DNA of 6,025 bases from positions 1 to 6,025 of the forward strand of contig CABSEJ010000187.1 in NCBI GenBank assembly GCA_902476765.1, given 5' to 3'. How positions within the stretch are numbered: the first letter of the stretch is position 1; every line of letters starts with the position of its first letter. Shown one piece after another: positions 1-5,647 of this stretch. The position numbers and the translations under genes are program-made. The notes beneath the pieces were generated by a model, which saw nothing but the letters and a program-made list of their open reading frames with translations, had not been told where the DNA came from and made no database searches. This DNA is from an uncultured Blautia sp. (GTDB lineage Bacteria; Bacillota; Clostridia; Lachnospirales; Lachnospiraceae).

Positions 1-16
1 GGGGTATTAGAACCTT

Positions 17-65
17 GCGGCAGTTGCCAAATGGACATGCAAGCATGTTCGCTTGGCTACGTTGC
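17..65. repeat. Long imperfect hairpin upstream of the flavodoxin gene
   Basis: The core is a strong stem: GCCAA (26-30) pairs with TTGGC (53-57), and GGACATG (33-39) pairs with CATGTTC (44-50) around a four-base loop (40-43), with one A-C mismatch and G-U wobbles. The pairing extends outward (17-24 with 59-65) with a bulged A22 and a U-U mismatch. No T-tract follows on either strand, so it is not a classical terminator. It ends about 15 bases before the flavodoxin ribosome binding site. It could be a palindromic interspersed repeat, the 3' end of an upstream transcript, or a structured leader. Positions 1-93 carry no recognisable gene: one frame is open from base 3 to a TAA at 75-77 and could be the tail of an upstream gene, but its 24 residues match nothing I know. 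Confidence 0.5.
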
Positions 66-93
66 TGGCAGGAATAAAGAGGAGGATATTATC

Positions 94-567
94 ATGAGCA
101 AAACATTGGTAGCATATTTCAGTGCAAGCGGAGTAACTGAGAAATTAGCCAAAAGACTGGCGGAGGCAACCGGAGGGGATTTATATGAAATTCGTCCCGT
201 AAAGCCTTATTCTCAGGCGGATTTGGATTGGATGGATAAAAATAGCCGCAGCAGCCTGGAGATGAAGGATAAATCTTTCCGCCCGGCTGTTGAGGGAAAA
301 TTAGAGAATATGGAAGAGTACAGCCGCATTTTTGTGGGATTCCCTATTTGGTGGTATGTGGCGCCTACGATTATCAACACCTTTTTAGAGCAGTATGATT
401 TAACCGGAAAAACCATTATCCCCTTTGCCACATCCGGCTCCAGCGGTATGGGAAAGACCAACCGGGAGCTGCAGGATTCCTGCAGGGGAGCCCAGCTGAA
501 AGAGGGAAAACGTTTTGAGGCCAGCGCCGGAGTAGCTGAACTGAAGAGCTGGGCAGAGAAGTTCTAG
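94..567 (+). CDS. Flavodoxin (short, Flavodoxin_4-like)
   Basis: This encodes a 157-residue cytosolic flavodoxin-fold protein expected to bind FMN and act as a one- or two-electron carrier or small quinone/nitro-type reductase; the partner is unknown. The N-terminus TLVAYFSASGVTEKLA has the first beta strand followed by the FMN phosphate-binding loop SASGVTE (residues 10-16). Residues 79-92 (IFVGFPIWWYVAPT) form the central strand and the aromatic loop expected to stack on the flavin, and TSGSSGMG (113-120) is the second flavin-contacting loop. Length and motifs fit small stand-alone flavodoxins common in clostridia. The ATG at 94 is chosen because GGAGG (81-85) lies 8 bases upstream; the frame is open further upstream, with ATGs at 31 and 37, but those lack a ribosome binding site and precede the conserved fold. 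No promoter is clear upstream, so it may be the last gene of an operon beginning before the window. The exact substrate is not predictable. Confidence 0.88.
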   Translation: MSKTLVAYFSASGVTEKLAKRLAEATGGDLYEIRPVKPYSQADLDWMDKNSRSSLEMKDKSFRPAVEGKLENMEEYSRIFVGFPIWWYVAPTIINTFLEQYDLTGKTIIPFATSGSSGMGKTNRELQDSCRGAQLKEGKRFEASAGVAELKSWAEKF

Positions 568-575
568 GAGAATGT

Positions 576-615
576 CCGGATAAATGCCGGCCTTGCATCT
601 TTGTTTTTTCTTTTT
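576..615 (+). terminator. Possible weak terminator after the flavodoxin gene
   Basis: Short competing stems (CCGG 576-579 with CCGG 587-590, or ATGC 584-587 with GCAT 595-598) precede a T-rich run at 600-615. The stems are only 4 bp, so an intrinsic terminator is possible but weak. The T-run merges into the -35 box of the next promoter. Confidence 0.3.
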
Positions 616-642
616 GACAGTCATAGGAAAGGATAGTAAAAT
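614..642 (+). promoter_or_regulatory. Sigma-A type promoter for the GntR pair
   Basis: A perfect TTGACA -35 box (614-619) is followed, after exactly 17 bases, by TAAAAT (637-642), a 5/6 match to TATAAT. Transcription would start near 649, giving a leader of about 58 bases before the ATG at 707. This is the clearest promoter in the window and makes the two regulator genes a transcription unit separate from the flavodoxin. Confidence 0.75.
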
Positions 643-651
643 AAAACTATG
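622..651. promoter_or_regulatory. Candidate operator: ATAGT/ACTAT dyad over the -10 box
   Basis: ATAGT (633-637) and ACTAT (646-650) form an inverted repeat with an 8-base spacer covering the -10 box and start region. A further ATAG at 623-626 repeats in direct orientation one helical turn (10 bp) upstream of the ATAG at 633. GntR-family regulators often bind short dyads with GT/AC cores in their own promoters, so autoregulation is plausible. The half-sites are short and A/T-rich, so chance is a real alternative. Confidence 0.25.
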
Positions 652-706
652 TAAATTCCTGATACTGAGGGTGGATTAAAATAAGAAAAAACAGAGCGGT
701 GGAGTT

Positions 707-1675
707 ATGAAAAAGGAAGAAACAAAGACAGAAAAAAATTGCCAGGTTCCCCTTTATATACAGCTGGCGGAGAGTATTCTGCAGGATATACACAAGGGAA
801 AATATGGTCCCGGGACCAGGCTTCCCTCAGAAAAAGAACTTTCCGCAGAAAAACAAGCCGCAGTGGGAACTGTAAGGAAGGCATATGAATACTTGCGAAA
901 ACGCAAGGTTATTTATAAGGTCCGGGGCAGCGGTTCTTATGTACAATTTCAGGAGGAAAACAGACAGACCTCCCCGGAAGTATTGGCCGGGGAGGTTTTT
1001 CGGCAGCTTTGGGAATATACGGGAAGTTACCGGAAATCTTTAAAACTGGTGCAGCAGGAGACTGCGGAATATTTTTTAAAGGAACAGACTGTGACGGTAG
1101 CGCTGGTGGAGTGTAACGAGGAAATACTCCATGCCCTTATTCCTATAGTGGAGAGCATAGATAATGTACAGGTAAAGCCCTATCTTTTGAAAAACATTAT
1201 GTCCGGAAAAGATGTGATAGCCGGACAGTGTGATATTGCTTTTGTTTCCAGAGTACATTACGGGGACTTTATCCGGTACTGTGATGCCCTGGATTTAAGG
1301 GCAGAGGTCTTTATTCTGAGAGAAAGCAGAGAAACCATTGCAAAGCTGGCTACTCTTCCGGAAAATCAGGAGGTTTATCTGCTGTACAGAAACCGGGAGT
1401 TCCTGGAGAATGTGAAGAGAAGCCTTCAGAGGCTGGATAAAAAGTGCAGACTTACGGGTATTGGGGAAGAGCAGCTGCAGCGGATGGATAAGGAGTGGAG
1501 CAGAAAAGAACCCATTCTCCTTCTGCCTCCGGATTACTTAGAGTATAGTAATGCAGGAACTTTGCGGGCGATTGAAAAAGCCAGAAAGAGGAAATGGAAA
1601 GTCTTCCCTGTGTGCTACGAGATTGAGCAGGGCTCCTGGATTCATTTAGTCAATACAGTCAAAGGATTGCTATAG
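707..1675 (+). CDS. GntR-type regulator, first of a tandem pair
   Basis: This 322-residue cytosolic DNA-binding protein carries a GntR winged helix-turn-helix at residues about 15-80: the opening PLYIQLAESILQDI helix, GPGTRLPSEKELS, the recognition-helix segment VGTVRKAYEYL and the wing VRGSGSYV. Residues about 85-125 look like a helical linker. The C-terminal part (about 128-322) alternates predicted strands and helices (TVTVALVEC, CDIAFVSRVH, RAEVFILRES, EVYLLYRN, PILLLPPDY, WKVFPVCYEI). It does not look like the FadR-type helical domain, has no recognisable UTRA motif and is not an aminotransferase fold; a periplasmic-binding-protein-like two-lobed sensor is one possibility. It is clearly paralogous to the next gene along its whole length. 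The ATG at 707 is the only start ahead of the HTH; its GGTGG/GGAG (698-704) lies unusually close, which may hold down translation. The ligand is unknown. Confidence 0.88.
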   Translation: MKKEETKTEKNCQVPLYIQLAESILQDIHKGKYGPGTRLPSEKELSAEKQAAVGTVRKAYEYLRKRKVIYKVRGSGSYVQFQEENRQTSPEVLAGEVFRQLWEYTGSYRKSLKLVQQETAEYFLKEQTVTVALVECNEEILHALIPIVESIDNVQVKPYLLKNIMSGKDVIAGQCDIAFVSRVHYGDFIRYCDALDLRAEVFILRESRETIAKLATLPENQEVYLLYRNREFLENVKRSLQRLDKKCRLTGIGEEQLQRMDKEWSRKEPILLLPPDYLEYSNAGTLRAIEKARKRKWKVFPVCYEIEQGSWIHLVNTVKGLL

Positions 1676-1677
1676 AT

Positions 1678-2649
1678 ATGAAACGGACAGAAGAAAAAAC
1701 AGAACCACGCTATTTAAGTATCTGCAGACAACTGGAGAGAGAAATCAAGACAGGAAAACTGCAGGAAGGAGAACGCTTAAAAGCGGAAAGAATTTTGGCC
1801 CAGGAACTTCATGTGGCCAGAAATACCGTGAAACAGGCATATGAATTGCTGTGTGCAAAAGGGCTTGCTTACTGTATCAGAGGAAGCGGCACATATGTGA
1901 GGAAGCAGGAGAGACAGAATGACAGGCCCTCCCTGGAAATTGTAGAGAAAGCCATAAAAAAGCTGCAGGAGCAGGGGATGGGCCGGGCAGAAATAGAGCG
2001 GCTGTTTGAAAAATCCGCCTGGGATACTATGCCGGAATATGAAAAAATCCATTTGGCTTGGATTGACTGCAGTGAAGAGTTTATACATAATACAGCAAAG
2101 GAAATTGCCGATTACTGCAATATACGAGTGTCTCCCATTCTGCTGGATGATATGAAAAAAGACAGGGCACTGTTGGAAAAACAGGAGTACGACCTGTATG
2201 CCACAACGATTAACCATTATGAAGAACTTTTACAGAATGTTGGGCAATTTCGAGAAAGGCCGGAGGAAAAGACTGAAATGGTGGTACTTTCTGTAGATAC
2301 CTCTACAATAGCCCGGATTGCCAAACTAAAAGAAGGAGAGCGGGTGGTAGTGATTTTCGGAGGCCAGTGGTACCGGTATAGTGTAGAATGCTTTCTGGAG
2401 GAATTCGGGGCCAAGGGAGAAGTAGAATTTTTATTTATTGACAGAGCTTTAGAAAAATTGGAAAAAATTCAGAAAGAAATAGGTTGTGTGATACTTCCCC
2501 AGGATGCAGGATATAAAGATAATTATGTAAAAAAGATTTCCGAATGGTGTAAAGCAAAAAAAATCGACAGCTTTCCCTTTATTCAGGTGGTGGATGAAGG
2601 CTCCATGCTCCATTTGAGAAAGAAAGCCTATGAAATATGGAAAGTGTGA
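1678..2649 (+). CDS. GntR-type regulator, second of a tandem pair
   Basis: This 323-residue paralogue of the preceding protein starts two bases after its stop codon, with AAAGGA (1661-1666) inside the upstream coding end as a weak ribosome binding site, so translational coupling is likely. The GntR winged HTH spans about residues 11-75, with a textbook recognition region (HVARNTVKQAYELL) and wing (IRGSGTYV), but the usual LPSE turn reads LKAE. The C-terminal half (about 123-323) matches the first regulator motif by motif: IHLAWIDCSEEFIH, YDLYATTINHYEEL, STIARIAKL, VVVIFGGQWY, VILPQDAGY and a final DEGSMLHL. The two proteins may form heterodimers or bind different sites with related ligands; both ideas are inference. 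I recognise the DNA-binding family but not the effector domain or the target genes. Confidence 0.87.
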   Translation: MKRTEEKTEPRYLSICRQLEREIKTGKLQEGERLKAERILAQELHVARNTVKQAYELLCAKGLAYCIRGSGTYVRKQERQNDRPSLEIVEKAIKKLQEQGMGRAEIERLFEKSAWDTMPEYEKIHLAWIDCSEEFIHNTAKEIADYCNIRVSPILLDDMKKDRALLEKQEYDLYATTINHYEELLQNVGQFRERPEEKTEMVVLSVDTSTIARIAKLKEGERVVVIFGGQWYRYSVECFLEEFGAKGEVEFLFIDRALEKLEKIQKEIGCVILPQDAGYKDNYVKKISEWCKAKKIDSFPFIQVVDEGSMLHLRKKAYEIWKV

Positions 2650-2666
2650 AAAATTATGGATATACC

Positions 2667-2706
2667 TTCCGTGTATAAAGGGCACTTTCCTCCCTTGTAC
2701 ACGGAA
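2667..2706. repeat. Stem-loop just after the second GntR gene
   Basis: TTCCGTGTA (2667-2675) and TACACGGAA (2698-2706) form a perfect 9-bp stem that continues, past a small bulge, as AAGGG/CCCTT around a loop of about nine bases. It begins 17 bases after the stop codon of the second regulator. No T-run follows on the plus strand, and on the minus strand the nearest T-run comes about 13 bases later, so it is not a standard intrinsic terminator in either direction. It may protect the 3' end of the regulator mRNA, terminate transcription inefficiently, or be a palindromic protein site. Confidence 0.5.
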
Positions 2707-2716
2707 AGCGCCAAAT

Positions 2717-2776
2717 GATAAGTAAATAAAGCCCCCTGTAAAAATCATGGCTTGCATCATGACTTTTACAGGGGGC
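2717..2776 (-). terminator. Rho-independent terminator of the cobalt operon
   Basis: The left arm (2731-2749, beginning GCCCCCTGTAAAA) and right arm (2758-2776, ending TTTTACAGGGGGC) form a 19-bp stem with a single mismatch and an 8-base loop. Read on the minus strand the stem is followed by TTTATTTACTTAT, a U-rich tail; on the plus strand it is followed by GAAATTATG, which is not. It therefore most likely terminates transcription arriving from the cbi operon, 90 bases beyond that operon's last stop codon. The interval 2777-2866 between them shows no other feature. Confidence 0.75.
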
Positions 2777-2866
2777 GAAATTATGTCCCACTGGCAGAAT
2801 TCTCTCTGGAAATTTAAAGCTTTCGAATTTTTGGAAGTTTGTTTTTTAGGTGCACAAGGGTAAAAG

Positions 2867-4537
2867 TTACTCCAGAGCGCTTCCTGCTGCTTTTAAATGT
2901 TCTACAAAGAGCCGACGGATGCCGGGATATTCTCCTAATCCCTTCAATACAGGCTTTACGGAGAAGCCGGCTTCTTTGAACTGACTGTACCAGGATTCCG
3001 GGTCATCCCCTGCCATATCATTCTTGGCATGGTCTCCGGCTACAATCATGAATGGAGCCAGGACAACCTGGGTCGGATTATATTCTTTTACCATCCGCAT
3101 GAGGCTTTCCATAGAGGGATAAGCCTCAACAGTTCCCAGAAAAATATTTTTGTAGCCTTTATCCTTGAAGGTGTAGTCTAAGGCTGCATAGATAGCATTG
3201 GCATAATGAGTGGTGCCATGCCCCATAAGAACCAGAACCTGGTCCCGGGTAAGAGAGGAGAACTCCTCCGCTACAGCCTGAATCACAGCCTGGTTATCCT
3301 CTTCACTGGTGAGAAGAGGGTCTCCGAAAGAAATAGAATGAAAGTCTTTCTGATAGGAAAGGACCTCTTCCTTCATCAAATCATTTTCGATTCCGTTTAT
3401 CACATGGGTAGGCTGTACCAGCACATGGGTAATTCCCTCTTGTTTCATTTGTTCCATGGCTTCTTTCACCGTATTCACATGAATATTGTCCCGCTTTTTC
3501 AGCTTGCGGATAATCATTTTGCTGGTCCAGGCCCGGTACAAAGAAAAGTCGGGAAAGGTCTTCTGTAAATCTTCCTCAATTGCGTCAATGGTAAGAGCTC
3601 TTGTGTCATTATGGCTGGTGCCGAAGCTGACCGCCAGGATTGCTTTTTTTGTTTCTGATGACAAGGTTTCTTTTCCTCCGTAATATGTATTTGGTTTTAT
3701 TGCTTCTATATAATTCTCCAGAGTTTTCAGATTCCCGGGAGGTGTGAGAGAAGCTTTCAGGATTCCCTTTCTGCACAGACTGTCGAATAGCTCCAGCACA
3801 GCGGGAGGCTCCAGGTTTGTCTGAGCAAGTGCGGCAGTGTTGGAGAAAACCTCCAAAGGAGTGCCGTGCATCAGGAGGGTTCCCTCATGAAACAGCAAAA
3901 CTTCATCGGCCCATTGGTAGGCATAATTCACGTCATGGGTGGACATGAGAACGGTAATGCCTGCCTGGCTCATTTGGTTTACAATCTGGTTTACCATGGC
4001 CGTGTGTTTTGGGTCCAGAGCTGCCGCAGGCTCATCCAGAATGATGATGTCCGGCTTCATGGCCAGAATATCTGCAATGGATACCTGCTTTTTCTGACCG
4101 CCGCTAAGAGCGTGGGTAGGTTTGTGGCGGAAGGGAGTGATTTCCAATTGGCCGATAACCTGCTCTACCCGCTGGGCGGTTTCTGCCTGGGAAAGCCCCA
4201 GATTCAGAACACCAAAGGAAATTTCCTGGTAAACGCTGGCAGAAAAAAGCTGGTTATCCGGATCCTGAAATACAATGCCCACCTTGCTCCTCAAATCCAG
4301 CAGCCCTTTTTTTGTATAAGAATATTCTTGTCCTTTAAAGTAAAGCTTTCCCTTCTGGGGTTTTAAGATTCCGGTGCAGCAGAGAAAAAAGGTGGATTTT
4401 CCGCTTCCGTTGGCTCCCATGACGGCCACCTTCTGTCCTTTTTTTATTTCCAGAGACAGTCCGTTTAGAGAATGACTGTCTTCCATGTCATAGGAGTAAT
4501 GTAGATTTTCTGCTTTTAATATGATTTCCTGATTCAT
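2867..4537 (-). CDS. cbiO/cbiK: CbiO-CbiK fusion: cobalt transport ATPase plus cobaltochelatase
   Basis: This 556-residue two-domain cytosolic protein begins with a CbiO-type ABC ATPase (about 3-235): Walker A GANGSGKST (41-49), Q-loop FQDPDNQLF (90-98), signature LSGGQ (144-148), Walker B ILDEP (166-170), D-loop ALDP and switch H201. All catalytic elements are intact. After a CbiO-like tail and linker (about 236-290) comes a complete CbiK, the anaerobic sirohydrochlorin cobaltochelatase (about 297-550): AVSFGTSHNDT, SKMIIRKLKKRD, THVINGIE, MGHGTTH and VAGDHAKNDMAGDD. Residues matching the Salmonella CbiK metal-site Glu89, His145 and His207 are present as E384, H440 and H503. The protein would energise CbiMNQ cobalt uptake and insert Co2+ into sirohydrochlorin. 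The ATG at 4537 overlaps the cbiQ stop as ATGA and has GGAGG (4553-4549) upstream; the in-frame GTG at 4555 overlaps that GGAGG and is unlikely. The frame is unbroken across the junction. Nickel is a less likely metal. Confidence 0.92.
   Translation of the reverse strand: MNQEIILKAENLHYSYDMEDSHSLNGLSLEIKKGQKVAVMGANGSGKSTFFLCCTGILKPQKGKLYFKGQEYSYTKKGLLDLRSKVGIVFQDPDNQLFSASVYQEISFGVLNLGLSQAETAQRVEQVIGQLEITPFRHKPTHALSGGQKKQVSIADILAMKPDIIILDEPAAALDPKHTAMVNQIVNQMSQAGITVLMSTHDVNYAYQWADEVLLFHEGTLLMHGTPLEVFSNTAALAQTNLEPPAVLELFDSLCRKGILKASLTPPGNLKTLENYIEAIKPNTYYGGKETLSSETKKAILAVSFGTSHNDTRALTIDAIEEDLQKTFPDFSLYRAWTSKMIIRKLKKRDNIHVNTVKEAMEQMKQEGITHVLVQPTHVINGIENDLMKEEVLSYQKDFHSISFGDPLLTSEEDNQAVIQAVAEEFSSLTRDQVLVLMGHGTTHYANAIYAALDYTFKDKGYKNIFLGTVEAYPSMESLMRMVKEYNPTQVVLAPFMIVAGDHAKNDMAGDDPESWYSQFKEAGFSVKPVLKGLGEYPGIRRLFVEHLKAAGSALE
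3662..3679 (-). promoter_or_regulatory. Internal ribosome binding site and TTG at the CbiK domain boundary
   Basis: Inside the fusion gene, minus-strand GGAGG (3679-3675) is followed after 10 bases by an in-frame TTG (3664-3662), residue L292. Initiation there would give a protein starting MSSETKKAILAVSFG, the same place where stand-alone CbiK proteins start (Salmonella CbiK begins MKKALLVVSFG). It is either a relic of an ancestral separate cbiK start or a working second start that yields free chelatase. Confidence 0.45.
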
Positions 4538-4553
4538 GTAAAAAATCGCCTCC
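4534..4553 (-). promoter_or_regulatory. ATGA overlap and ribosome binding site setting the cbiO start
   Basis: On the minus strand GGAGG (4553-4549) lies 11 bases before ATG (4537-4535), whose last two bases and the next A form the TGA stop of cbiQ. This is the usual translational-coupling arrangement and argues against the GTG at 4555 as the start. Confidence 0.7.
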
Positions 4554-5310
4554 ACACTGCAAATATAAACAGGGCAGTATCAAAAAGAACAATCCAGAAC
4601 ACTACTTTCTTTTTCGGCGGATTGCTTTCTGATAAGACCTGTATCCTGCCGTCGTAACACCTGGCCTCCATAGCCTCATAGAGACGGTTAGACCGGGACA
4701 CAGCCCGGAGCATCAGGACGGAGCCCAGCATTCCGAAAGATTTAAGGGAGGTCCGGTAATCCTTATTGCCCAGGCGGCAGTTCTGAGAGATAGAAATGGC
4801 TTGTGCAGTATCCAGCAGCACAAAAATAAAACGATAGATAAGCAACATCAGCTCTATGAGCAGACCCGGGCACCGCAGTTTTCTTAAAACCTCCAGAATA
4901 TCCGGCATGGGAGTGGTGAAGGAAAGAAAATACAGGCAGGATACTGCTGCAAGAGCAGTGAGAATAAGCTGCAGGGCATACAGAAGGGAGGAACTTCCCA
5001 CAGTAAGATACCAGCCTCCTACAGGCAGAGCCAGCAAATCCAAAGGACTTTGCCGGACTTGAAAAATAATGGCCAGGGTGCTTAACAGTAAAAACGTCAT
5101 AGGAAGGGAGAGAAATTTTAAATAACGCAAGACAGGGAGCCCGCCTTTAGCTACGGTGAGCATCCCTGTCACTGCCATTACAATACAAGCCACTGCAATG
5201 GAACGACTCATTACACAGATACAAAGTGTAATCACTGCAAAGGCAAATTTTTCTCCCGCATTTTCATAGCACAGCCTGGAATGATAACAAAGCTTGTCTA
5301 TGGTAATCAC
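4534..5310 (-). CDS. cbiQ: CbiQ, transmembrane coupling component of cobalt ECF transporter
   Basis: This 258-residue integral membrane protein is the T (transmembrane) component that links the CbiO ATPase to the CbiM/CbiN substrate-binding unit. Hydrophobic segments lie at about residues 22-52 (probably two passes), 64-84, 106-133, 150-169 and 236-253. Between them are the cytoplasmic coupling regions typical of CbiQ: PMPDILEVLRKLRCP (134-148), and RSNRLYEAMEARCYDG (206-221), a variant of the family's EAM-x-ARG motif with Cys in place of the usual Gly. Both should contact the ATPase. The start is a GTG at 5310-5308, supported by GAGAGGAG (5324-5317) six bases upstream; the first residues (ITIDKLCYHS) resemble the usual CbiQ N-terminus. 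It is separated from cbiN by 33 bases and overlaps the next gene by four bases, consistent with one operon and balanced production of transporter parts. Confidence 0.92.
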   Translation of the reverse strand: MITIDKLCYHSRLCYENAGEKFAFAVITLCICVMSRSIAVACIVMAVTGMLTVAKGGLPVLRYLKFLSLPMTFLLLSTLAIIFQVRQSPLDLLALPVGGWYLTVGSSSLLYALQLILTALAAVSCLYFLSFTTPMPDILEVLRKLRCPGLLIELMLLIYRFIFVLLDTAQAISISQNCRLGNKDYRTSLKSFGMLGSVLMLRAVSRSNRLYEAMEARCYDGRIQVLSESNPPKKKVVFWIVLFDTALFIFAVWRRFFT

Positions 5311-5316
5311 AGATAA

Positions 5317-5324
5317 CTCCTCTC
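5317..5324 (-). promoter_or_regulatory. Ribosome binding site supporting the GTG start of cbiQ
   Basis: Minus-strand GAGAGGAG lies six bases before the GTG at 5310-5308. There is no ATG at this spot and the protein N-terminus fits the family, so the non-ATG start is the best choice. The cbiN-cbiQ gap (5311-5343) shows nothing else. Confidence 0.7.
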
Positions 5325-5343
5325 TGAATCCGGAAGTTTATAA

Positions 5344-5646
5344 CTATTCTTTCTCCTTCATCCATTTTCGCCGCTCCACAAAGCGTCCCATGATAAAGGC
5401 AATGATGCCAACGCCGATTCCTGTCTGGATACAGAAGAACAGGCTTTCCACTTCTCCGGGAAGCTCTCCGCCGATTAACTGCTCCAGTACAGGCACAGCC
5501 CAGGGTTCATAAGAGGAGTCCACTTCCTCTACCACCTGGCTGCCGGCGTCGTCGGAGCCTCCGAATTCGGCGTCTTTCAGCGCAAATAAAGGTACTAGGG
5601 CAATTAAAAAGATTACCAGAATTCCTAACAATACTTTCTTTTTCAT
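5344..5646 (-). CDS. cbiN: CbiN, small membrane subunit of cobalt transporter
   Basis: This 100-residue protein has two transmembrane segments (about 4-23 and 69-87) and an outward-facing loop between them. The loop holds the family hallmarks AEFGGSDD (26-33), YEPW (46-49) and GEVESLFF (64-71). CbiN assists metal loading by CbiM in group I ECF cobalt transporters. Its presence, rather than a NikN-type partner, favours cobalt over nickel as the substrate. The C-terminus (residues 88-100, RFVERRKWMKEKE) is strongly basic and should face the cytoplasm. The ATG at 5646 has GGAGG (5660-5656) nine bases upstream, inside the end of cbiM, and follows the cbiM stop by one base, so the two genes are translationally coupled. 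Confidence 0.93.
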   Translation of the reverse strand: MKKKVLLGILVIFLIALVPLFALKDAEFGGSDDAGSQVVEEVDSSYEPWAVPVLEQLIGGELPGEVESLFFCIQTGIGVGIIAFIMGRFVERRKWMKEKE

Positions 5647-5647
5647 A

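Noticed and set aside
3..77. Open frame ending TAA at 75-77, possible tail of an upstream gene
   Set aside because: Only 24 residues are visible and nothing is recognisable; another frame is also open here, so it is not called as a gene.
31..93. In-frame upstream extension of the flavodoxin, with ATGs at 31 and 37
   Set aside because: The extension lies in the hairpin region, has no ribosome binding site before its ATGs, and does not belong to the flavodoxin fold; the ATG at 94 has a well-placed GGAGG.
1777..2217. 146-codon open frame on the minus strand opposite the second GntR gene
   Set aside because: It is antisense to a well-supported gene and its composition (rich in Phe, Cys, His) is typical of a shadow frame, with no motif.
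3866..4366. 166-codon open frame on the plus strand opposite the ATPase domain
   Set aside because: It lies wholly opposite the Walker and signature motifs of CbiO and has no family resemblance.
4538..4555. GTG at 4555 as start of the CbiO-CbiK gene
   Set aside because: The GTG overlaps the GGAGG that serves the ATG at 4537, and it would add six residues not typical of CbiO.
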